Positions 44,197 to 52,763 of a DNA stretch of 64,000 nt are shown here, one piece after another (position 1 is the first letter of the stretch; every line of letters starts with the position of its first letter). Both the position numbers and the translations under genes were made by a program. Source of the DNA: Rugosibacter aromaticivorans (GTDB lineage Bacteria; Pseudomonadota; Gammaproteobacteria; Burkholderiales; Rhodocyclaceae). The stretch is taken from the NCBI RefSeq assembly GCF_000934545.1, contig NZ_CP010554.1, forward strand, positions 1,426,001 to 1,490,000, written 5' to 3'. The notes under the pieces are model-generated. The model did no database searches and was not told the DNA's origin. It saw nothing but the letters and a program-made list of their open reading frames with translations.

Positions 44197-45057
44197 CTAA
44201 CGCAGCAGAAAATCCCGCACCGGGGCGATTTGCGCATCGTCCATCAGCACCGGCGCATGGCCAACGCCGGGAATTTCGATGAGTTGTGCGTGCGGGCCGC
44301 GCTGGGTCATGGCTTGCGCGGTTTGCGGCGTCAGCAGGTCGGATTGTTCACCGCGTAGCAGCAGGGTGGGGCAGGTGATGGCGTCGAACAGCGGCCAGAG
44401 CTCGACATCCTTGCCGCCGCTGAGTTGCTGCCCTTGGCGGTAGGCTTGCGCGATGCCGGGGTCATAGACGAATTCGATTTTTCCATCTTTCGCTTCGCGC
44501 ACGGCATGCACGGTCAGGTGTCGCCATTGGGTATCGGTGAGCGGGCCAAACGGTGCAGAAACTTTGCGCACATAGGCTTCGGCTTCTTCGATGCTGTCAA
44601 AGCGCGGCGGCGTGCCGAGATAATCGCCAATGCGCGCTAATGAAACCGCACTGACGACGGGGCCGACGTCGTTCAGCACCAGCCGTCGAATCGGATTGCC
44701 GGGCTGCGCGGCGAGCGCCATGCCGATCAGTCCGCCCATCGAGGTGCCGAGCCAATCGATGGTTTCCACGTTCAGCCGGGCCAGCAGCGTGACCATGTCG
44801 GCGCAGTATTGGGGCATGACGTAAAGCGATTTGTTAGCCAGCCAGTCGCTCTTGCCACGGCCCACGACGTCGGGGCAGATCACGCGGTAGTCAGCCTCTA
44901 ACGCTTGCGCCAGAAAATCAAAATCGCGTCCGTTGCGCGTCAGGCCATGCACGCAGATGAGCACTCTGGGGTTGTGCGCATCGCCCCATTCAACATAGGC
45001 CATGTGGTGGAAACCTGCGGTGCTGAGACAGTTCACCTGACCTTCACGCATGGTCAT
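44197..45057 (-). CDS. Alpha/beta hydrolase
   Basis: A 286-aa protein with the alpha/beta hydrolase fold. The oxyanion region is ICVHGLTRNGRDFDFLAQAL, the nucleophile elbow is WLGTSMGGLIGMALA (Ser), and the His is in EIPGVGHAPVLMDD. CPDVVGRGKSDWL is a common family block. The exact substrate is unknown. It lies 7 bp after srkA and ends that minus-strand series. Confidence 0.88.
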   Translation of the reverse strand: MTMREGQVNCLSTAGFHHMAYVEWGDAHNPRVLICVHGLTRNGRDFDFLAQALEADYRVICPDVVGRGKSDWLANKSLYVMPQYCADMVTLLARLNVETIDWLGTSMGGLIGMALAAQPGNPIRRLVLNDVGPVVSAVSLARIGDYLGTPPRFDSIEEAEAYVRKVSAPFGPLTDTQWRHLTVHAVREAKDGKIEFVYDPGIAQAYRQGQQLSGGKDVELWPLFDAITCPTLLLRGEQSDLLTPQTAQAMTQRGPHAQLIEIPGVGHAPVLMDDAQIAPVRDFLLR

Positions 45058-45064
45058 TTTCCTT

Positions 45065-46132
45065 TCATCGTTTGAATCCGTTTCTGGACATGATTAGCGC
45101 CGGTTCCTGCATGCGGGCGATTTGCTCGCGCAGTTCAAGAATACGCTCTTCCCAATAACGGTTGGTCGCAAACCACGGGAACGCGGCCGGAAATGCCGGG
45201 TCGTCCCAACGCCGCGCCAGCCAGGCGGAATGATGCAAGAGGCGCAGGGTACGCAGGGCTTCGATCAGATGCAGCTCGCGGTCATCGAATTCGCGGAACA
45301 TTTCATAGCCGGTCAGCACATGCCGAAACTGCTGCCCCATGTCTTCGGCATCGCCTGACAACAGCATCCATAAATCCTGCATCGCCGGCCCCATGCGGGC
45401 GTCGTCGAAGTCGACGAAATGAGGACCACCCTGCGGGCTGCCGGATTTGCCAGACTCACCCTGCTCATCGAGCTCGCCCGGCGTCCACAATACATTACCG
45501 ACATGGCAATCGCCATGCAAGCGGAGTTGCTGCACTTGACCGGCGCGTGAAAAGCAATGGCACACCCCGTCCAGCGCCTGATCAGCCACGCTCTGCCAGA
45601 CGGATTTCAACTCCGGCGGTAGCGTCTGATTGGCCAGCAGCCAGTCGCGCGGTTCGATGCCGAAGCTTTGCATATCGAGCGTTTCGCGGTGAATAAACGG
45701 CTCACGTTCGCCGACCAGATGAATGCGCGCCATCAGGCGGCCCATCCATTGCAGCACCTGCGGCTCGCAAAATTCCGGTGCACGGCCACCTTGGCGTGGA
45801 TACACCGCGAAGCGAAAAATGGAATCTGTTTTGGGGTCGGCATGCGTGAACAGCGTTTGTCCATGGATGACCAAAGGTGCGACGACAGGCAGCTCGGCTT
45901 CCAGCATGGTGGCGACAAACGCATGTTCTTCGGCAATTTGCGCGTCAGACCAACGCCCCGGCCGGTAAAACTTGACGATCAGCGGTGCGCTGTCTTCAAT
46001 GCCGATCTGCCAGACGCGATTTTCATAACTGTTGAGCGCCAGCAAGCCGCCATCGCAACGGAAGCCGACACTTTCCAGCGCATCAAGAATGCACTCCGGC
46101 GCAAGGCCGGCAAAGGGGAGGGCGGGCGACAT
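45065..46132 (-). CDS. srkA: Stress response kinase A (YihE/SrkA family)
   Basis: A 355-aa protein with a kinase-like fold. It starts LDALESVGFRCDGGLLALNS YENRVWQI, as in YihE. The catalytic loop is LRLHGDCHVGNVLW and the metal-binding segment is HFVDFDDARMGPAMQDLWML. The E. coli protein counters MazF-linked death. The fit over the full length is good. It lies 8 bp after pgeF. Confidence 0.92.
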   Translation of the reverse strand: MSPALPFAGLAPECILDALESVGFRCDGGLLALNSYENRVWQIGIEDSAPLIVKFYRPGRWSDAQIAEEHAFVATMLEAELPVVAPLVIHGQTLFTHADPKTDSIFRFAVYPRQGGRAPEFCEPQVLQWMGRLMARIHLVGEREPFIHRETLDMQSFGIEPRDWLLANQTLPPELKSVWQSVADQALDGVCHCFSRAGQVQQLRLHGDCHVGNVLWTPGELDEQGESGKSGSPQGGPHFVDFDDARMGPAMQDLWMLLSGDAEDMGQQFRHVLTGYEMFREFDDRELHLIEALRTLRLLHHSAWLARRWDDPAFPAAFPWFATNRYWEERILELREQIARMQEPALIMSRNGFKR

Positions 46133-46140
46133 CGGGCGAG

Positions 46141-46875
46141 TTATTCCAGCCAGATGCAGCTTGCCATGCGGCCGGTGATGCCATCGCGGCGGAAGGAGTA
46201 GAAGCGATCAATGTCGCGCACGGTGCAATAGCCAGGAAAGTCGGCGCTGGTGATACGGCGGATATTCAATGCCTGCAGGCGCTGGCGGGCTAAAAGATAA
46301 ATGTCGCACAGCCATTTGTCTGTCGCGACCGGGGTGAAGGCGTGCGCTGCTTGCATATCCTGTGCGAGAAACACATCGCGCACCTCCGCGCCGACTTCAA
46401 ACGCCGTCGGGCCAATCGCCGGGCCGAGCCAGGCCATGAGTCGTTCTCCTGGTGTTTGTATTGCCGCCACACTCGTTTCGATCACGCCATCGGCCAGCCC
46501 GCGCCAGCCTGCGTGCACGGCGCTGACTACGCTGGCGTCGTCATCACACAGCAACACGGGCAGGCAGTCGGCCGTGAGCACGGCGCAGACGACACCGCGC
46601 TGTCGCGTGAAGCTGGCATCGGCCTCGATGCCGGATGGTGCTAACGCCGCATCCACACACCGCGTGCCATGCACCTGCATCAGCCACGGCGGGTCGGCGG
46701 GTAAGCTGCGCCGCAACTGTGCACGATTGGCGGACACCGCAGCGGCATCATCGCCCACGTGTGACGCCAGATTGAAACTCACCCACGGTCCCGTGCTGGC
46801 GCCGCCTTGGCGCGTGGTGACCAGCGCGTGCACGCCTGCAGGGGCGGGCCAGTCAGGGATAATCAGATGACTCAT
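46141..46875 (-). CDS. pgeF: Purine nucleoside phosphorylase / laccase-domain protein YfiH (PgeF)
   Basis: From ATG 46875 the protein is 244 aa. It has the Cu/Zn-site motifs of the family: MQVHGTRCVDAAL, VLTADCLPVLLCDD and SAVHAGWRGLADGVIE. The end reads CTVRDIDRFYSFRRDGITGR. It corresponds to E. coli YfiH, which edits peptidoglycan precursors and phosphorolyses adenosine. It follows rluD with a 4-nt overlap, as in E. coli. A repeat copy is read as RRITSADF just before the last conserved block. Confidence 0.93.
   Translation of the reverse strand: MSHLIIPDWPAPAGVHALVTTRQGGASTGPWVSFNLASHVGDDAAAVSANRAQLRRSLPADPPWLMQVHGTRCVDAALAPSGIEADASFTRQRGVVCAVLTADCLPVLLCDDDASVVSAVHAGWRGLADGVIETSVAAIQTPGERLMAWLGPAIGPTAFEVGAEVRDVFLAQDMQAAHAFTPVATDKWLCDIYLLARQRLQALNIRRITSADFPGYCTVRDIDRFYSFRRDGITGRMASCIWLE
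46236..46260 (+). repeat. Dispersed 25-bp repeat, copy 11
   Basis: One mismatch (first position). It is in pgeF, read antisense in the third frame as RRITSADF. Confidence 0.8.
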
Positions 46876-47873
46876 GGCGCAGTTCCTCCACGCAGTTCTT
46901 TCAGCAAATGCGCAAAATCGGCAGGCAGGGGTGACTCCCAGGACACATCGAGTTTGCTGACCGGATGCACCAGGGACAAACGCCAGGCATGCAGCGCCTG
47001 CCGCCGAAAGGCATCGATCCGCGCGTTGCCGCTGCATGCCTTGCCATAGACCGGATCGCCCGCCAGCGGATTCCCACGCGAGGCGAGATGCACGCGAATC
47101 TGATGTGTGCGCCCTGTTTCCAGCCGACATTCCAGCAGCGTGGCTTTGGCAAAACGCTCGCGCACTACATAGTGCGTTCGTGCTTCTCTGCCACGATTGT
47201 TCACGCCCCGCATCACCGCCATTTTGGTGCGATGCACTGGATGGCGGCCCAGCGGCGCATCTATCGTGCCGCCGTGCTCGATCACGCCGAGTGCTAAGGC
47301 CAGATAATGGCGATGCACGGTGCGCGCCTGCAGCTGGCGCACCAGATCGGTTTGCGCAGTGAGGGTTTTTGCCACGACCAGCAAGCCGCTGGTGTCTTTG
47401 TCCAGACGATGCACAATGCCTGCACGCGGTATCTCTGCCAGTCGCGGCGCATGGTGCAGCAAGGCATTGAGCAAGGTGCCGCTGGCATTGCCATTGCCCG
47501 GATGCACCACCAGCCCTGCGAGTTTGTCGATCACGATCAACTCATCGTCTTCAAACACGATGGTCAGCGCAATGTCTTCGGCAGCATGCTCGTGTGTTTG
47601 CAACACGCCGCTCATGTCCGTCGAAAAATCTATCCGCTCCCCCCCCAGCACATGGCTCTTGCCTGCCGCTGGCTTGCCATCCAGCTGTATCAGGCCGGCT
47701 TTCAACCATTCCTGCAAACGGCTGCGCGAATGTTCAGGATAGAGCTTGGCTAGTGCGGCGTCAAACCGCATACCGGCATAGTCACGGGGGATTGCCAGTG
47801 TCGTGGGCGGTGAGGTCACGGTTTTGCTTGAGCTATAATCCGCCGGAATTTCTTGCGAGGCATCATTCATCAT
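46872..47873 (-). CDS. rluD: 23S rRNA pseudouridine synthase D
   Basis: A 333-aa protein from the CAT at 47873; the next Met codon (47870) or a GTG about 17 codons further in are alternatives. It has an N-terminal S4-like domain (MRFDAALAKLYPEHSRSRLQ) and the RluA-type catalytic motif IVHRLDKDTSGLLVVAKTL (Asp). GRTHQIRVHLASRGNPLAGD follows. It makes pseudouridines in helix 69. It is divergent from bamD, and the two start codons share one CATG. Confidence 0.94.
   Translation of the reverse strand: MMNDASQEIPADYSSSKTVTSPPTTLAIPRDYAGMRFDAALAKLYPEHSRSRLQEWLKAGLIQLDGKPAAGKSHVLGGERIDFSTDMSGVLQTHEHAAEDIALTIVFEDDELIVIDKLAGLVVHPGNGNASGTLLNALLHHAPRLAEIPRAGIVHRLDKDTSGLLVVAKTLTAQTDLVRQLQARTVHRHYLALALGVIEHGGTIDAPLGRHPVHRTKMAVMRGVNNRGREARTHYVVRERFAKATLLECRLETGRTHQIRVHLASRGNPLAGDPVYGKACSGNARIDAFRRQALHAWRLSLVHPVSKLDVSWESPLPADFAHLLKELRGGTAP
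47834..47839 (+). promoter_or_regulatory. Possible -10 element of bamD
   Basis: TATAAT lies 33 bp before the bamD ATG, within the rluD coding region. No strong -35 is seen. Confidence 0.35.
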
Positions 47874-48708
47874 GCGTAGTTTAGCGGCAATCCGGCGAAC
47901 ACTCTCTTCAACCGCCCTGATCGGTGCATTCTTTCTCGCAACTTTTCTCGGATTATTTCTCACTGGATGCGGTGTTTTGCCTGATCAAGTGGATGAAACG
48001 GCCAAGTGGTCAGCTCAAAAACTGTACACTTCCGCTAAAGAAGCCATTAGCGAAGGCGGCTATGATTTAGGCATCAAGTATTTCGAGAAACTGGAATCGC
48101 GTTTCCCTTACGGGCAATATGCCCAGCAGGCACAGTTGGAAGTTGCCTATGCGTATTACAAAAAAGAAGAAACCGCTTCAGCGATAGCCGCCTGTGACCG
48201 CTTTATTCGTTTGCACCCGAATCATCCCAATGTTGATTATGCGTATTACCTCAAAGGGCTCGCCAATTTCAATGAAGATCTTGGCCTGCTGGGCCGCTTG
48301 AGCAACCAGGATCTCACCGAGCGCGACCCGGGGGCGGCTTCAGATTCTTTTGATGCGTTCAAAACCCTGGTGACGCGTTATCCCAAGAGCCGCTATACGC
48401 CGGATGCCACGCTGCGCATGAACTATCTGGTCAATGCACTGGCTTCGCATGAGGTTCATGTGGCGCGTTATTACATGAAGCGCGGCGCCTATGTTGCGGC
48501 GCTTAATCGCGCGCAAGCGTCCATTAAAACCTACCCCAATGCGCCCGCCAATGAAGAAGCCCTTTTCATCATGGTGAAAGCCTATGACTTGCTGGGCGCG
48601 AATGATCTGCGCGACGATACCGAGCGCATCATGCGCAAGAATTTCCCGAAGAGCGAGTATTACACACGCGGCCTGAACCGCACCGAACCTTGGTGGAAGC
48701 TATGGTAG
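47872..48708 (+). CDS. bamD: Outer membrane assembly lipoprotein BamD
   Basis: A 278-aa protein with a lipoprotein signal peptide whose lipobox is FLTGCGVLPD (Cys about residue 33). The TPR-like domain starts SAQKLYTSAKEAISEGGYDL and has FPYGQYAQQAQLEVAYAYYK and LGLLGRLSNQDLTERDPG. It is an essential part of the BAM complex for outer membrane beta-barrels. The position next to divergent rluD is conserved. Confidence 0.96.
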   Translation: MRSLAAIRRTLSSTALIGAFFLATFLGLFLTGCGVLPDQVDETAKWSAQKLYTSAKEAISEGGYDLGIKYFEKLESRFPYGQYAQQAQLEVAYAYYKKEETASAIAACDRFIRLHPNHPNVDYAYYLKGLANFNEDLGLLGRLSNQDLTERDPGAASDSFDAFKTLVTRYPKSRYTPDATLRMNYLVNALASHEVHVARYYMKRGAYVAALNRAQASIKTYPNAPANEEALFIMVKAYDLLGANDLRDDTERIMRKNFPKSEYYTRGLNRTEPWWKLW

Positions 48709-48721
48709 ATTGCGCGACAGG

Positions 48722-49468
48722 CTACCCTCGTTGACGTCGACTTTCAAACAGGCATAAGCCCGCAGAAACGGAAACATTCAAGCTTTCTACACTGCCGTGC
48801 ATGGGAATACGGGCGAGTTCGTCACAAGTTTCCCTTGTCAGACGCCGCATGCCGCTGCCTTCAGCACCCAGTACCCACGCAATAGGGCCTTTTTGCTCGA
48901 TCGCATAAATGTCACGCGAGGCTTGGCCTGCAGCACCGATAACCCAGATTTCACGCTCTTGCATTTCGCGCAATGAGCGGGCGAGATTGGTGACCACAAT
49001 GTAAGGCACAGTATCGGCCGCACCACTGGCTACTTTGATGACGGTGGCATTCAGCCCGCAGGCTTTATCTTTAGGTGCGATGACCGCATGCGCGCCCGCA
49101 GCATCGGCAACGCGTAAACAGGCGCCCAGGTTATGCGGGTCGGTGATGCTGTCAAGCACCAGTAACAGAGCGGGTTCGTGCAAGTTTTCAAGAACATCGT
49201 CAAGGGTCATGTGTCGGGCTTGAGCTGCGACACGGGCGACAACGCCTTGATGTGTGGTGTTGCGGCCCACCGTGCCTGCCATGGCATCCAGACGGGCGTT
49301 GTCAGATAAGGTGACACGCACACCAAGCCCTTCAGCCAGTGTGAGCAAGTCGCGCATACGGCCATCCTGACGGCCTTCGGCCACGATGATTTCTTGAACG
49401 TCCGCAGCGGCGTGGCGCAATTTAGCGGTGATGGCATGAAAGCCGTAAATCAGGCGTGTTTCAGCCAT
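48722..49468 (-). CDS. rlmB: 23S rRNA (guanosine-2'-O-)-methyltransferase RlmB
   Basis: From ATG 49468 the protein is 248 aa. It is a SPOUT enzyme: N-terminal substrate-binding part (LIYGFHAITAKLRHAAADVQ), then VLDSITDPHNLGACLRVADA, IWVIGAAGQASRDIYA and the knot motif WVLGAEGSGMRRLTRETCDE with PMHGSVESLNVSVSAG. It methylates G2251. The start overlaps the MscS gene by 8 nt. Confidence 0.96.
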   Translation of the reverse strand: MAETRLIYGFHAITAKLRHAAADVQEIIVAEGRQDGRMRDLLTLAEGLGVRVTLSDNARLDAMAGTVGRNTTHQGVVARVAAQARHMTLDDVLENLHEPALLLVLDSITDPHNLGACLRVADAAGAHAVIAPKDKACGLNATVIKVASGAADTVPYIVVTNLARSLREMQEREIWVIGAAGQASRDIYAIEQKGPIAWVLGAEGSGMRRLTRETCDELARIPMHGSVESLNVSVSAGLCLFESRRQRG

Positions 49469-50744
49469 TTTTTTCTCCCAGGATACGGATTTCTCGTTGC
49501 GGAAAGGGAATTGTGATGCCCTGCTGTTTAAATGAGTGCCAGATGGCAAGATTGAGGTCTGAACGCAACATGCCTAGCCCATTTTCAGGGTCAGTAATCC
49601 AGCAGCCCAGCTCAAGGTTGATGCCCGAATCGGCAAACTCTTTGAGCAGTACGCCAGGTTCAGGTTGCGGCAGAACACGCGGGTGAGCTTGCGCTGCTTC
49701 AACTAGCAGACGCATGGCGAGTTCAAGATCGCTGTCATAGCTTATTTGTATTGGCAGCGCAACGCGCACTTGGCGGTCGCTGTAGGATTCGTTTTGCACG
49801 ATCGAGCCGATCAGTAATTCATTAGGCACGAGTGATTCGATACCTGTCAGGCTACGTAAAACGGTGAAGCGCGTGGTGATCCGTGTGACCTGGCCCCGGT
49901 CATTGCCCACGCTAATGATATTGCCGATACGAATGGAGTTATCCAGCAGAATAATGAACCCGGAAACATAGTTGCTGGCTATTTTTTGCAGGCCAAAGCC
50001 AAGACCCACACCGAGTGCGCCACCAAACACCGAAAGCGTGGTGAGATCAATGCCAACCAAAGGCAGCGCAATCAAGATGGCAAAGAGCGCCAAGAGGGCA
50101 CGCAGCAAGCGCGAGAGCACAATGCGCAAGTTGGTATCCATCTCCGCCGCCCGATTCAAGCGGGATTCAAACGCGTTGGAAAGCCATAAGGCAATTAATA
50201 AGGTTGCGGCAACGGTGACCAGGCCTTGCAGTATTTGCCACAAAGAAAGCGGTGTTTTACCAATAGGCAGTGTGATGGATTCCAGCGCATCGATCATATC
50301 TGGCAGCACACCCAGAATGTGCAAGGCAACGATGCTCCACGCGAGGGTGGCAAAAATACGCTCAAAGCTTGTCAGCCATGTGGCATGCGTAAAGCTATGC
50401 CGCAGAATATAAAACACCAGTCGAATGACTGCGAGCGACCCTAGTAGCGGCAGGGCCAGCGTTAATAAATGCGTGTGCATCACCGGCCGCAACAGCCAGC
50501 GTGAAAATATGACTGATACCAGCGCCGCTATGGGAAAAATGACACGTTTCAGGCTGCCTCGACCCCATTGCCTGGCGCGCCCCAGGTCGGGTGTCGCGCG
50601 GGCGGCAACCCGCTCACGTACAACGCCTTCGACAAGTTTAGCCAGCAAGAGCGAAATCGCTAACGTGGCGAGCTGCCAAAGGATATCGGGGTGATTAAGA
50701 TCACTGATCAAGTCATTCCAATACGCAGTGAGTTCAATGGCCAT
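49461..50744 (-). CDS. MscS-family mechanosensitive ion channel
   Basis: From ATG 50744 the protein is 427 aa. It has about five hydrophobic helices before the pore. The pore-lining and beta-domain signature is LSVFGGALGVGLGFGLQKIA followed by NYVSGFIILLDNSIRIGNII. The C-terminal vestibule is acidic and basic mixed. It likely protects from osmotic downshock. It overlaps the PLD gene by 11 nt and rlmB by 8 nt. Confidence 0.92.
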   Translation of the reverse strand: MAIELTAYWNDLISDLNHPDILWQLATLAISLLLAKLVEGVVRERVAARATPDLGRARQWGRGSLKRVIFPIAALVSVIFSRWLLRPVMHTHLLTLALPLLGSLAVIRLVFYILRHSFTHATWLTSFERIFATLAWSIVALHILGVLPDMIDALESITLPIGKTPLSLWQILQGLVTVAATLLIALWLSNAFESRLNRAAEMDTNLRIVLSRLLRALLALFAILIALPLVGIDLTTLSVFGGALGVGLGFGLQKIASNYVSGFIILLDNSIRIGNIISVGNDRGQVTRITTRFTVLRSLTGIESLVPNELLIGSIVQNESYSDRQVRVALPIQISYDSDLELAMRLLVEAAQAHPRVLPQPEPGVLLKEFADSGINLELGCWITDPENGLGMLRSDLNLAIWHSFKQQGITIPFPQREIRILGEKNG

Positions 50745-51342
50745 GGTGGGCTTCCTTATTTTCCTTGGTTTCCTTTTCAAAGGGCTGGGCTTCGGCGTGA
50801 TGGCGTTGCCAGTTGTTCAGATAGCGCTGCAGTAGCGCTGGGTTGTCACGCAGAATCAATAAGTTTTCAGCATTGCGCGCTTGCGCGGACCAGGTAAAGT
50901 TATAGCTCCCTGTAATCAAAATACCGTGAGGCGTCGAGGCATCAATCAGGATAATTTTATTGTGTGCAATGGCATATCGGGTTTCCAGGCGAATAGGAAT
51001 ATCTGCCGCTGCCAAGGTTGGAACTTGCGAGTTTTTTCCGTTTTCGACCATTTCCCGATCGGCCAGAATGGCTACGGTGACCCCCCGGGCTTTGGCAGCG
51101 ATGAGCGCTTGGCTTATCGATCGGCTGGTGAGCAAATAGGCTTGCACGTGAATGCTCTGTTGCGCCTCGGCCAGTGCTCGAATGATGGCGCCTTCCGCAT
51201 CATCCCAGGGGGTGAATAAGGCTTCCACGGAGCCCGTGGCTGCGACAGTGCTTTCCTTGGCGTCAGCCTTGACTGCGATACTTATCGACGCCAGCGCCAG
51301 CATCAATGCGGCCAGCGCCAGCGGTTTTCCTGAGCGGATCAT
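50734..51342 (-). CDS. Secreted phospholipase D-like nuclease
   Basis: A 202-aa protein with a signal peptide (MIRSGKPLALAALMLALASI). It has one HKD motif, IAHNKIILID followed by GSYNFTWSAQARNAENLLIL. A single HKD motif and small size match the Nuc-type endonuclease group, which acts as a dimer. It is probably periplasmic. It overlaps both rsmB-like (4 nt) and mscS (11 nt) genes, so it belongs to the operon. Confidence 0.88.
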   Translation of the reverse strand: MIRSGKPLALAALMLALASISIAVKADAKESTVAATGSVEALFTPWDDAEGAIIRALAEAQQSIHVQAYLLTSRSISQALIAAKARGVTVAILADREMVENGKNSQVPTLAAADIPIRLETRYAIAHNKIILIDASTPHGILITGSYNFTWSAQARNAENLLILRDNPALLQRYLNNWQRHHAEAQPFEKETKENKEAHHGH

Positions 51343-52763
51343 TCCTGGCGCTGTAACACGGCAGCGTAAAAGCCGTCGGTGCTGTGGATAGGCGGGCTGA
51401 GATGAAGGTCTTCACCGTTCTCTAGCCGGATGCCTTGATCAGCCAAAATGTCAGTGGCGGACAATCGGCAAAACTCAGGACGGCTTGCCAGAAAAGCGTC
51501 CACTATGGATTCGTTCTCTTCGCTGAGAATGCTGCAGGTGGCATACACCAGACGGCCGCCGGGCTTGAGCAGACGGGCTGCTGCGGTCAGGATGGCGGTT
51601 TGTTTTTGAGTGAGTTCGGCTATGCTTTCCGGTGTTTGCCGCCATTTAAGGTCCGGGTTGCGGCGCAGAGTCCCCAAGCCAGAGCAGGGGGCGTCGACCA
51701 GCACGCGATCCACTTTTCCGGTGAGACGTTTAACGCGAATATCGTTTTCGCTGGCAATCAGAATCGGATGCACATTCGATAACCCCGCACGGGCAACGCG
51801 TGGTTTGAGTTTAGCCAAGCGCTTTTCTGCCACATCCATGGCATACAGCCGGCCGGTTGAACGCATCATGGCACCGAGCAGCAGAGTTTTCCCGCCCGCA
51901 CCGGCACAGAAATCCACCACCATTTCGCCGCGCCGAGGGGCTAGCAAATAGCCCAATAATTGCGAGCCTTCATCTTGCACTTCGATTGAGCCATCAAGAA
52001 AAAGCGGGTGTTTTTGCAGGAAAGGCCGGTTTTTGAGCCGCAGCCCAATGGGCGAATAAGGGCAGGGCAAGAGCATGAGTCCTTCGGCTGATAATTGCGC
52101 CATCACGGCCTCGCGTGTAGCTTTGAGTGTGTTGACCCGCAAATCAAGGGGGGCGGGTGTGTTCAAAGCACGCGCTAACACCAGCAATTGATCGGCGGGA
52201 AGACGCGCGCTTAAACGTTCTGCTAGCCAATCAGGGAAATCAAGTTGCTCGCCGAGCGTGAGCGTGGGGTCTGGCTGACGGCGAATTTCGGCGAGCCATT
52301 CGGCTTCACCTTCCAGGAGGGCGGGTTCTAGTTGTCGTTGCGACATGCCGCGCAGGCGAGATAACGACAGCAAAACCAGTTCACGCGATGAAACGTGCTG
52401 TTTTTTTGTCGGGATGAGCGGAGGAATCAGCGTGGCCAGGCGTGTGAGCAGGCGTTTGCGGCGCAGTATGGCGTAGGCGGTTTCTGCGATGAAGGCCCGA
52501 TCGCGTGCGCCGCTTTTTTTGCTGCGAAAAAACGCCGATAGAGCCGCATCAGCCGGTTGTGAAAATTGCAGCAATTGGGTGGTGGCTTCTATTGCTGTAT
52601 TGAGTAACCCGGCGGTTAAGCCTTCTTCTGCCGGGGTTGTTTGATTTGAACTATCCGGGCCGCTATTTTGTTTAGGCCGCTGCCCGGTTTTCTTGGATGG
52701 CTGCCCTGAGTTTAAGCGGGAACGGGAGAAGCTATCTTGAGTTTTCAGGTTATTTTTATTCAT
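51339..52763 (-). CDS. RsmB/NOP family rRNA (cytosine-C5)-methyltransferase
   Basis: From ATG 52763 the protein is 474 aa. There is a Ser/Lys/Gln-rich start, then a NusB-like helical domain, then the methyltransferase. SAM binding: VVDFCAGAGGKTLLLGAMM. Catalytic motifs IV and VI: VLVDAPCSGLGTLRRNPDLK and LVYATCSILSEENESIV. The two Cys (in PCSG and TCS) are those of m5C enzymes. RsmB is the most likely identity, but other members are possible. Confidence 0.9.
   Translation of the reverse strand: MNKNNLKTQDSFSRSRLNSGQPSKKTGQRPKQNSGPDSSNQTTPAEEGLTAGLLNTAIEATTQLLQFSQPADAALSAFFRSKKSGARDRAFIAETAYAILRRKRLLTRLATLIPPLIPTKKQHVSSRELVLLSLSRLRGMSQRQLEPALLEGEAEWLAEIRRQPDPTLTLGEQLDFPDWLAERLSARLPADQLLVLARALNTPAPLDLRVNTLKATREAVMAQLSAEGLMLLPCPYSPIGLRLKNRPFLQKHPLFLDGSIEVQDEGSQLLGYLLAPRRGEMVVDFCAGAGGKTLLLGAMMRSTGRLYAMDVAEKRLAKLKPRVARAGLSNVHPILIASENDIRVKRLTGKVDRVLVDAPCSGLGTLRRNPDLKWRQTPESIAELTQKQTAILTAAARLLKPGGRLVYATCSILSEENESIVDAFLASRPEFCRLSATDILADQGIRLENGEDLHLSPPIHSTDGFYAAVLQRQE

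Noticed and set aside
46385..46412. CGCGCCGACTTCAAA in pgeF, resembling the reverse of the repeat
   Set aside because: The match is short, and FEVGAEV is the family's own conserved sequence, so chance similarity is likely.
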